The translations under genes were made by a program, and so were the position numbers. Below, one piece after another: positions 47,253-53,687 of a stretch of DNA of 60,337 bases. The notes beneath the pieces are model-generated. The model saw only the letters and a list, made by a program, of their open reading frames with translations, was not told where the DNA came from and searched no databases. This DNA comes from an uncultured Monoglobus sp. GTDB lineage: Bacteria > Bacillota > Clostridia > Monoglobales > Monoglobaceae. Where the stretch lies: NCBI GenBank assembly GCA_947630135.1, contig CANRGH010000014.1:1-60337 (forward strand), in the 5' to 3' direction. How positions within the stretch are numbered: position 1 is the stretch's first letter; every line of letters begins with the position of its first letter.

Positions 47253-48205
47253 TGCAAAAAAAGCTGTGCTGCGTGATACTCGCCGCGGCGCTGATCGCCA
47301 CGGCCCTGTGCTCGTGCGGCGGCTCGAATGACGCGGACGTGAGTGGGAAGCCTCTGATCGTCTGCACCGTGTTCCCTGCCTATGACTTCGCGAGGCAGGT
47401 GCTCGGCGACACCGATAATTTTGAGCTTATGATGCTGCTCAAGCCGGGCTCTGAGGTCCATTCATACGAGCCGTCACCCAAGGATATTATCAATATCAAA
47501 AGGTGCGACGTTTTTGTCTATACCGGCGGTGAGTCCGACGAGTGGGTGCGGAACATTCTCGGCTCGATCGACACAAGCGGGATTGAGATTGTCTCAATGA
47601 CGGACTGCGTTGACACCCTTCGGGAGGAGATCGTGGAGGGCATGGAAGAGGAGCCGGCCGAAAAAGAGGACGGACCCGCCTATGACGAGCACGTCTGGAC
47701 GTCGCCGGTCAACGCGCAGAAAATCACCCGGGCAATATGCGGCGCGATCGCCCGAAAGGATGAAAGCTGCCGCGCGGTCTACGAGGAGAACGCGGAAAAT
47801 TATATCGCGGCTCTCGGTGAGCTTGACGCGAAGTTCCGCGAGACCGTCAGAAACGGAAAGCGAAACACGATAGTCTTCGGCGACAGGTTCCCGATCAGGT
47901 ATTTCACCGAGGAGTACGGGCTGACCTACTACGCGGCGTTTCCGGGCTGCTCGGCGGAGACCGAGGCCGACGCGGGAACCGTGGCGTTTTTGATCGACAA
48001 GGTAAGAGACGAGCAAATTTCGGTCGTGTTTTATCCGGAAATGTCAAACAAAAAGGTAGCCGTGACGATCTGCGAGTCCTCGGGTGCCGAGCCCATGCGG
48101 TTCAATTCCTGCCATAACCTGACCGCCGACGAGTTCGGGAGCGGCGCAACATATATTTCGCTTATGTCCGAAAATCTCGAAGCGCTCAAGGCGGCGCTGA
48201 ATTAG
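47252..48205 (+). CDS. ZnuA-type metal-binding lipoprotein
   Basis: 317 residues. A signal peptide with lipobox ending LCSC (Cys near residue 23) is followed by the cluster A-I binding-protein fold: PLIVCTVFPAYDFARQVLGD, HSYEPSPKDI, DEHVWTSP and GDRFPIRYFTEEYGL hold expected metal-site residues. The His-rich loop typical of many ZnuA is replaced by an acidic stretch (EGMEEEPAEKEDG). It is translationally coupled to the PF06541 protein. It could serve the ATPase/permease pair at 7.9-9.4 kb, but that link is inferred. Zinc or manganese is equally possible. Confidence 0.88.
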   Translation: MQKKLCCVILAAALIATALCSCGGSNDADVSGKPLIVCTVFPAYDFARQVLGDTDNFELMMLLKPGSEVHSYEPSPKDIINIKRCDVFVYTGGESDEWVRNILGSIDTSGIEIVSMTDCVDTLREEIVEGMEEEPAEKEDGPAYDEHVWTSPVNAQKITRAICGAIARKDESCRAVYEENAENYIAALGELDAKFRETVRNGKRNTIVFGDRFPIRYFTEEYGLTYYAAFPGCSAETEADAGTVAFLIDKVRDEQISVVFYPEMSNKKVAVTICESSGAEPMRFNSCHNLTADEFGSGATYISLMSENLEALKAALN

Positions 48206-48214
48206 GAGAAAATC

Positions 48215-49456
48215 ATGTCAAAAAAAGTTATAGTAATAGGCGGCGGCCCTGCCGGGATGATGGCGGCAGGAACGGCCGCGGGGCGTGGATGCGCCGTGAA
48301 GCTGATCGAGCAGAACAGAATTCTCGGCAAAAAGCTGCTGATCACCGGGAAGGGACGCTGCAATGTGACCAACGCGTGTGAGGATGTTGAGGAGCTGATC
48401 GAGAACGTTCCGCGCAACCCGCGCTTTTTGTACAGCGCGTTTTATACCTTCCCCAACACGGCGGTGATCAAATTTTTTAACGATCTCGGCGTTAAAACCA
48501 AGGTCGAGCGCGGGAACCGCGTGTTCCCCGAGAGCGACAAAAGCTCCGATATCGCAAGCGCGCTGCGGCGCTTTCTGACCGAAAACAACGTTGAGATCAT
48601 ACATGACCGCGCGGATGAAATACTGTGTGATAATTCGGGCGAAAAACCGAAAATAACCGGTGTGAGGTGCAAAAACCGCGGCAAAATTTACGCCGACAGC
48701 GTGATAATCGCGACCGGAGGAATGTCGTACCCCGACACGGGCTCAACGGGCGACGGTTATTATTTCGCGGAGGAGCTTGGCCATACGATTACAGAGATCG
48801 CGCCGTCGCTGGTTCCGCTTGAGGTGAGCGAGGAATGGATACGGGATTTGGCGGGGCTGACGCTGAAAAATGTGAGCATAAAGGTTTATAACTCAAAGAG
48901 CAAAAAAATTTATGAGGACTTCGGCGAGATGATGTTCGCGCATTTCGGGCTCACCGGCCCGATAATACTGAGCGCCAGCGCCCATATGCGTGAGATGAAA
49001 ACCGAAAAATATACCATAAGCCTTGATCTCAAGCCCGCTCTCAGCGAGAGCGAGCTTGACAGACGCATCCTGCGCGACTTCGGAGAGAGCCTCAACAAAG
49101 ACTTCCGCAACAGCCTCGGAAAATTGCTTCCTAAGCGGCTTATCAGCCCGATCATTGAGCTTTCGGGCATTGACCCGCTGAAAAAAGTGAACTCTGTGAA
49201 AAAACAAGAAAGAGCCGCGCTGGCGGCCCTGCTTAAAAACATATTGTTTCACGTGACAAACTTTTGCGGGATCGACCGCGCTATAATAACCTCGGGCGGA
49301 GTATCGGTAGGTGAGATCGACCCGTCCACCATGCGCTCAAAGCTTGTTGACGGACTCAGCTTCGCGGGCGAGGTTATCGACGTTGACGCCTACACAGGCG
49401 GGTTTAACCTACAGATAGCGTTTTCGAGCGGCTTTCTTGCGGGTTCGTCTTGCTGA
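48215..49456 (+). CDS. YhiN/HI0933-family FAD-dependent oxidoreductase
   Basis: A 413-residue flavoprotein. VIVIGGGPAGMMAAGTAAG is the dinucleotide-binding loop, LLITGKGRCNVTN the family signature, and IATGGMSYPDTGSTGDGY the second FAD-contact motif. GGVSVGEIDPSTMRSKLVDG and FAGEVIDVDAYTGGFNLQ form the C-terminal FAD contacts. The physiological reaction of this common family is unknown. It lies 9 bases after the ZnuA-like gene. The last 48 bases overlap the end of the acyltransferase gene on the other strand. Confidence 0.93.
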   Translation: MSKKVIVIGGGPAGMMAAGTAAGRGCAVKLIEQNRILGKKLLITGKGRCNVTNACEDVEELIENVPRNPRFLYSAFYTFPNTAVIKFFNDLGVKTKVERGNRVFPESDKSSDIASALRRFLTENNVEIIHDRADEILCDNSGEKPKITGVRCKNRGKIYADSVIIATGGMSYPDTGSTGDGYYFAEELGHTITEIAPSLVPLEVSEEWIRDLAGLTLKNVSIKVYNSKSKKIYEDFGEMMFAHFGLTGPIILSASAHMREMKTEKYTISLDLKPALSESELDRRILRDFGESLNKDFRNSLGKLLPKRLISPIIELSGIDPLKKVNSVKKQERAALAALLKNILFHVTNFCGIDRAIITSGGVSVGEIDPSTMRSKLVDGLSFAGEVIDVDAYTGGFNLQIAFSSGFLAGSSC

Positions 49457-50494
49457 CGATCGGGCGAGGCTCTGCTTGATGTTGTTGTGCAGGGTCGCCC
49501 ACAGAACGCAGATTATTATCGACAGCGCGTAGGTCGCGATTGCGGTGATTATGAACCTTATCATCACGTCCTCTACCCCAACGTTGGTCAGGATCTCCTG
49601 TGCCGACGTGATTATCAGACAGTGGATAAGATATATGTTGTATGACGCACCCGATATGCTGATGAAGAAGCCCTTGCCGCGGCTTTCGAGCGACTCGGTG
49701 AGACCGTAGGCGTACTGGTAAAAGCCGAAGGTCGAGAACAGGCAGAAGAATATGACAAACGCGGCGGACAGCGAGTTATTGATCACGCCGCCATATTCCA
49801 TGTATGACGTGACACAGTGGAGAATAGCGAACACGAGCCAGCCCGCGTAAACCATAAGTCTTGAGCGGCTGAGGAAGCGTATGAACTCGTTATAGTACAT
49901 GCCGGCATACATGCCGAGCACCCAGAACACGAGGTACGACGGGAAAATTTTGTGCGTGTAATCCGCGCCCGAGAGGATCATGCGGACCGCGACCGAGCAG
50001 ACGATCGAGATTATTACCACGATCAGGCTGAACGTCTTGTTTTTGTTTTTGCTGAGCAGTATCCAGACCGGCATCAGCAGATAAAACTGCATGATAAGAA
50101 CGATGAAATAGAATTGTGCCGACAAATCGCCGTTTAGTATGTATTTGATAAGCGAGACGGGATTAAACTCGTAAATGTGAAACGCGTAAATATAAACGAC
50201 ATAATATATTATCACCATGATTATGTACGGCAGATATATCTTTCGTATGCGGTCGAGCAAAAATGGTATGTACGAGAATTTGCGCTCGCTGAATTTATAG
50301 AACAGCTTGAGAGCGCTGGTGAAAATAAAGGCGGGCACAGCAAAGGTGGTGAGCCGCGTAACCGTGTAGAACACGATCGACAGCACACTCCATTTCGGGA
50401 ATACATTAACGCCCTCGGAGAGCAGATGTATTAAGATAACGAACATACAGAGGAAGAACTCAAAAACCGAGACCTCTGTTATTTTTCTCTTCAT
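49409..50494 (-). CDS. Acyltransferase family 3 membrane protein
   Basis: 361 residues with about 10 membrane helices. FEFFLCMFVILIHLLSEGVN carries the conserved helix-1 histidine, and IRKIYLPYIIMVIIYYVVYI is the next conserved segment. Such proteins O-acetylate or succinylate cell-surface sugars or peptidoglycan. The C-terminal tail is basic (SSARRTRKKAARKRYL) and is encoded by DNA shared with the opposite-strand flavoprotein gene. SD GAGG. Its codons are more A/T-rich than those of the genes to its left. Confidence 0.88.
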   Translation of the reverse strand: MKRKITEVSVFEFFLCMFVILIHLLSEGVNVFPKWSVLSIVFYTVTRLTTFAVPAFIFTSALKLFYKFSERKFSYIPFLLDRIRKIYLPYIIMVIIYYVVYIYAFHIYEFNPVSLIKYILNGDLSAQFYFIVLIMQFYLLMPVWILLSKNKNKTFSLIVVIISIVCSVAVRMILSGADYTHKIFPSYLVFWVLGMYAGMYYNEFIRFLSRSRLMVYAGWLVFAILHCVTSYMEYGGVINNSLSAAFVIFFCLFSTFGFYQYAYGLTESLESRGKGFFISISGASYNIYLIHCLIITSAQEILTNVGVEDVMIRFIITAIATYALSIIICVLWATLHNNIKQSLARSSARRTRKKAARKRYL

Positions 50495-50797
50495 AAGCCG
50501 AACCTCAATAATAAGTTTGGCTATATTTTAAACTATTTTTTGAATTAAGTCAATACTTGTCACAAAATTTTAAGGTTAAACACTGTAAAGCAAATAACTT
50601 TCGTTTTATAAATATAATAAAGTGAATTACTTTACACATGTGTGCTCTTAATAATTCAAATAAACACGCATAAATTCAGGGAATTTTGCATATAATATCC
50701 TATAATGAAAAGTAAAATCACTTTACAAAAATACCATAAAATTTTATAAAAATTTATGCTGATTTTTCGATAATCTAAAATTTTGCCAAAAAAATCA
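50495..50797. other. A/T-rich gap without a gene
   Basis: About 300 bases rich in A and T between the acyltransferase start and the tRNA promoter. I see no convincing gene, repeat or terminator in it. Confidence 0.5.
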
Positions 50798-50826
50798 TTG
50801 ACAAACGCCCGAAAAAGTAGTATAAT
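50798..50826 (+). promoter_or_regulatory. Consensus promoter of the tRNA-Asn locus
   Basis: Perfect TTGACA and TATAAT with a 17-base spacer. The transcript would cover two tRNA 5' fragments and then the intact tRNA. Confidence 0.85.
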
Positions 50827-50924
50827 AACCATTGTTGAGCAAAGTGGCATGACAGCATTGATTTTGCAATATTAGCAAATTTATTCTGTAAATGAAGTCA
50901 TTACATTTTGCAATATATAAAAAG

Positions 50925-50951
50925 TCCTCTATAGCTCAGTTGATAAAGCAT
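50925..50951 (+). repeat. Truncated tRNA-Asn 5' fragment 1
   Basis: 27 bases match the 5' acceptor strand and D-arm of the tRNA at 51082 (TCCTCTATAGCTCAGTTG then small changes), then similarity stops at GCAT. No anticodon or T arm follows. Confidence 0.9.
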
Positions 50952-50977
50952 TTGTATATTTTTTAAAAATATACAAA
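50951..50977. repeat. Perfect 13-bp inverted repeat after fragment 1
   Basis: TTTGTATATTTTT and AAAAATATACAAA are fully complementary around a single T. It directly follows the point where tRNA similarity ends. Confidence 0.85.
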
Positions 50978-50986
50978 TAAAGATAT

Positions 50987-51013
50987 TCCTCTATAGCTCA
51001 GTTGGTAGGGCAT
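50987..51013 (+). repeat. Truncated tRNA-Asn 5' fragment 2
   Basis: 27 bases match the tRNA 5' half again (two differences: TAGGGCAT for TAGAGCAT and none in the D-stem), then similarity stops. Starts are 62 and 95 bases apart from the neighbouring copies. Confidence 0.9.
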
Positions 51014-51081
51014 ATGTATACAAAACAACCCTAAAATTTTGTGACATCCGAAGACTGAGTTTTTAGGAAAATTAATAATGA

Positions 51082-51157
51082 TCCTCTATAGCTCAGTTGG
51101 TAGAGCATGCGGCTGTTAACCGCAGGGTCGTTGGTTCGAGTCCAACTGGAGGAGCCA
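51082..51157 (+). tRNA. tRNA-Asn (anticodon GTT)
   Basis: A 76-nt cloverleaf with CCA encoded. The acceptor TCCTCTA pairs with TGGAGGA (one G-U), the D-arm is GCTCAGTTGGTAGAGC, the anticodon stem-loop GCGGCTGTTAACCGC has GTT, and the T-arm is GTTGGTTCGAGTCCAAC. It serves as the probable integration site of the element to its right. Confidence 0.97.
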
Positions 51158-51158
51158 G

Positions 51159-51199
51159 AAAAGCCTTGAATTTTCGTTAATTCAAGGCTTTTTTCTTTT
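51159..51199 (+). terminator. tRNA terminator
   Basis: AAGCCTTGAATT pairs with AATTCAAGGCTT around TTCGTT, followed by a T-rich tail, directly after the tRNA CCA. Confidence 0.9.
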
Positions 51200-51330
51200 A
51201 CTGTTTTAAGTATCATGTTGGGTATACATATACATATGCCGACAAATGACTGTAAACCCTAAAAGATAAATTTCAAACATTATATTTATTAAAATATGCA
51301 AAGTCATTTTAACCATGGATCGGTTCTTTA

Positions 51331-51368
51331 AGACACAAAGTTTAGAAATAAATTTTGTGTCTTTTTTT
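51331..51368 (+). terminator. Terminator/attenuator in the leader of the initiator-like gene
   Basis: AGACACAAA (51331-51339) pairs with TTTGTGTCT (51354-51362), then a run of T. It ends only 14 bases before the SD GGAGG of the next gene. That position fits either insulation from the tRNA transcript or attenuation of the gene. Confidence 0.8.
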
Positions 51369-51394
51369 ATCTGTAAAATTTTGGAGGAAGTATT

Positions 51395-52246
51395 ATGGCG
51401 ATATTTAGAGTTGAAAAAACGAGGGATTTTACGGTTATGTCAAATCATCATCTTAAAAACAGCAAACTTACATTAAAATCTAAGGGTTTGCTTTCACTTA
51501 TTCTTAGTTTACCGGAGGATTGGGATTATACTTTAAAAGGTTTGGCTTGTATATGCAGAGAAGGCGTTGACGCGATCCGCGCGGCAATCAAAGAGCTTGA
51601 ATCCGAAGGTTACATAGAACGCCGCAGACTGAGAAACACAAAGGGACAGCTACCTGAAATTGAGTATGTTATACATGAGGTGCCTGTTAAGTCAGAGCCT
51701 ACATCGGAAAAACCAACGTCGGAAAAACCAATGTTGGATAACCCAATATTGGAAAAGCCTACGTTGGAAAATCCAACACAATTAAATACTAATATATTAA
51801 ATACTAAAGAATTAAAAACTAATATAATAAACAATCCATCAATCAATAGCGAAACCGAGTTTTCCGAAACGGATTGGATAGAAAGATATAACGAAAATGC
51901 AGATCTTGTTAAGACAAATATTGATTATGAGAGTCTATGCCACAGCTATGAGCGCGAAATAATTGATGATATTGTAAATATAATGGCGGAGGTTCTGACA
52001 GTTGACAAGAAAAGCTACACGATTGAGGGCTGTGTGTATCCGAGAGCAATAATTCAAAAGCGATTTAGAGAAGTTGATCACAGTATGATTGAAATTCTTT
52101 TAATACAGTTTAACAAATTTGCGGGGAGAATACATAACATCAAGTCATACTTGATAACCGCTGTTTTTAACGCTGCATCAACTGCGTCGGTTCAGCTTCA
52201 GAATAGAGTTAATCATGATTTGTACGGAGGTGAAAAATGTGAGTGA
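51395..52246 (+). CDS. Winged-helix replication-initiator-like protein (DUF6017 type)
   Basis: 283 residues. The N-terminal winged-helix part (about 1-95) starts MAIFRVEKTRDFTVMSNHHL and contains LKSKGLLSLILSLPEDWDYT and GYIERRR. This segment is typical of initiator/DnaD-like proteins on clostridial mobile elements. A linker of 5-residue repeats (EKPTS, EKPML, DNPIL, EKPTL) follows, then a C-terminal DUF6017-like helical domain (SLCHSYEREIIDDIVNIMAEVL). It probably starts replication or controls the excised circle. SD GGAGGAA. Its end overlaps parB by 8 bases. Confidence 0.85.
   Translation: MAIFRVEKTRDFTVMSNHHLKNSKLTLKSKGLLSLILSLPEDWDYTLKGLACICREGVDAIRAAIKELESEGYIERRRLRNTKGQLPEIEYVIHEVPVKSEPTSEKPTSEKPMLDNPILEKPTLENPTQLNTNILNTKELKTNIINNPSINSETEFSETDWIERYNENADLVKTNIDYESLCHSYEREIIDDIVNIMAEVLTVDKKSYTIEGCVYPRAIIQKRFREVDHSMIEILLIQFNKFAGRIHNIKSYLITAVFNAASTASVQLQNRVNHDLYGGEKCE
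51695..51782 (+). repeat. In-frame 15-bp tandem repeat inside the initiator-like gene
   Basis: About five to six copies of a 15-base unit coding for five residues each (EKPTS-like), diverging toward the 3' side. Being a multiple of three, copy number can change without breaking the frame. Confidence 0.8.
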
Positions 52247-53081
52247 CACAGAGGAGATAAAATTAATTTCACTTAGCGATCTCAGGCCTTTTGAGGAGCA
52301 GCCGTTTAAAGTGAGGCTTGACGAGAGCATGGACGAGCTTGTTAGAAGCGTCAAAGAAAGTGGCATACTTTCACCGATAATAGCGCGCACGGGGAAAGAC
52401 GGCGGCTATGAAATATTATCGGGACATCGAAGAGCCAAAGCCTGTGAAATTGCCGGCATTAAAAATGTTCCCGTTATAGTGAAAAATCTTGATGACGACG
52501 CGGCGGCAATACTCCTTGTGGACAGCAATTTGCAGCGCGAAAACATATTTCCCAGCGAAAAGGCTTATGCGTACAAATTAAAGCTTGAAGCACTAAAACA
52601 TCAAGGAGCCAGAACAGATTTAACTTCGTGCCAAGTTGGCACGAGGTCTGATGCAGAATTGGCAGAATCAACTGTTGATAGTGCAAGACAAATTCAGCGG
52701 TATATTCGATTAACCGAATTGATTGATCCTCTGCTTAATTTGGTTGACGAGAAACGGCTGCCGTTAAATGCGGCCGTTGAGTTATCTTATCTGGGAACAA
52801 AAGCGCAGGCCGACGTTGTGCAAATGATAGAGCGGCATGAGGCGGTGCCTTCAATCGGACAAGCTGCAACAATGCGCAAGTTTGCAGAGGAAAATCGACT
52901 CAGCTATGATGTTATGGATTCGATAATGCTGGAACAAAAACCCGAAAAAATAAAAGTTGTTCTCAAAGAGGACAGACTTCGGAAATATTTTCCGAAAAAT
53001 TATACTCCGAAACAGATGCAGGACATTATAGAAAAACTGCTGTCCAAATGGGCGAGAAACAGAAAGGAGCCTGAGAGATGA
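52239..53081 (+). CDS. parB: ParB/RepB/Spo0J-family partition protein
   Basis: 280 residues from GTG at 52239, 6 bases after GGAGGTG. The ATG at 52215 in the same frame would put this SD inside the gene. Domains: the ParB N-terminal CTPase-like box (LSDLRPFEEQPFKVR, SGILSPIIAR, ILSGHRRAKACE), then an HTH region (about 155-200). It likely binds a parS-like site of the element; no ParA is next to it. It overlaps the previous gene by 8 bases and the next small ORF by 4 (ATGA). Confidence 0.93.
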   Translation: MSDTEEIKLISLSDLRPFEEQPFKVRLDESMDELVRSVKESGILSPIIARTGKDGGYEILSGHRRAKACEIAGIKNVPVIVKNLDDDAAAILLVDSNLQRENIFPSEKAYAYKLKLEALKHQGARTDLTSCQVGTRSDAELAESTVDSARQIQRYIRLTELIDPLLNLVDEKRLPLNAAVELSYLGTKAQADVVQMIERHEAVPSIGQAATMRKFAEENRLSYDVMDSIMLEQKPEKIKVVLKEDRLRKYFPKNYTPKQMQDIIEKLLSKWARNRKEPER

Positions 53082-53349
53082 ATATCAAAAACAGAGAGAA
53101 TATAGGTTTTAAAATTATCAGCAGCATGGAGAGATCGGGAGCGTGGAAATAGTGTTAGGAGTGCGCAAGGGTGTTCTTCCGCAGTATGTAACATGGGAGT
53201 GCAAAGGCGGTAATGACTATTATTGGGGACACTATTTTTCCGATCTGGCAGCCGCCCAAAAGGATTTTTGTAATCGTACGCTTGAGGCAATCGAAATGCG
53301 CGAAACTTTTATTGGCAAAAACAGACACAGAGAGGAACCGGAAAAATGA
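53078..53349 (+). pseudogene. Frameshifted small element gene
   Basis: A first frame from ATG 53078 (SD AAAGGAG, overlapping the parB stop) gives 24 residues ending MERSGAWK. In the next frame a continuous stretch codes for GEIGSVEIVLGVRKGVLPQY and then VTWECKGGNDYYWGHYFSD. The junction is GGAGAGATC; one AG less would join ISSME to IGSVEIVLG. The downstream half resembles the small VTW...GHYF proteins encoded in such elements. It is either a broken gene or a frameshifted one. The downstream frame also opens at GTG 53143, but without an SD. Confidence 0.65.
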
Positions 53350-53684
53350 AGCGTTGCAGGAAACTTGATTTAATCGACGAAAAATATTTTGATTGCTTTG
53401 CCATGTCGGAACGCGGCTGCCGGATACTTAAAGAAACAGTATGCCGCAAAGAGAACTGTACTTTTTTCAAAACAAAGGAGCAGGACAGGCTTGACAGGAT
53501 CAAATATCCTATGGTCGATTATGCCGAAAGAATTAAGTCAAAGGAATTTAGAAGTGCGGTCAAGGATTTTATGGAAAGTCCTGCGGATGTTCGGGGCACA
53601 TCTTTAAATTCGATGAGGCAGTTAAAGAAAATAGCTGCCGGAGAACCGGACAAACAACATAAAATACAGGAAACGGAGAGATAA
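53346..53684 (+). CDS. Small Cys-containing element protein, unknown
   Basis: 112 residues. The N-terminal region has cysteines in RCRKLDLIDE-type context (C4, C17, C25, C33, C38: FDCFAMSERGC, ETVCRKENCTFF), suggesting a zinc-binding knuckle. A charged helical C-terminal half follows (AERIKSKEFRSAVKDFME). It overlaps the end of the preceding frameshifted gene by 4 bases (ATGA) and lies 3 bases from the giant gene, so it is part of the element operon. Function unknown. Confidence 0.75.
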   Translation: MKRCRKLDLIDEKYFDCFAMSERGCRILKETVCRKENCTFFKTKEQDRLDRIKYPMVDYAERIKSKEFRSAVKDFMESPADVRGTSLNSMRQLKKIAAGEPDKQHKIQETER

Positions 53685-53687
53685 TAT

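Noticed and set aside
51031..51216. Leftward 61-codon ORF containing SSSWTRTNDPAVNSRMLYQLSYRG-type sequence
   Set aside because: It is the antisense of the tRNA-Asn gene, a well-known false protein in databases.
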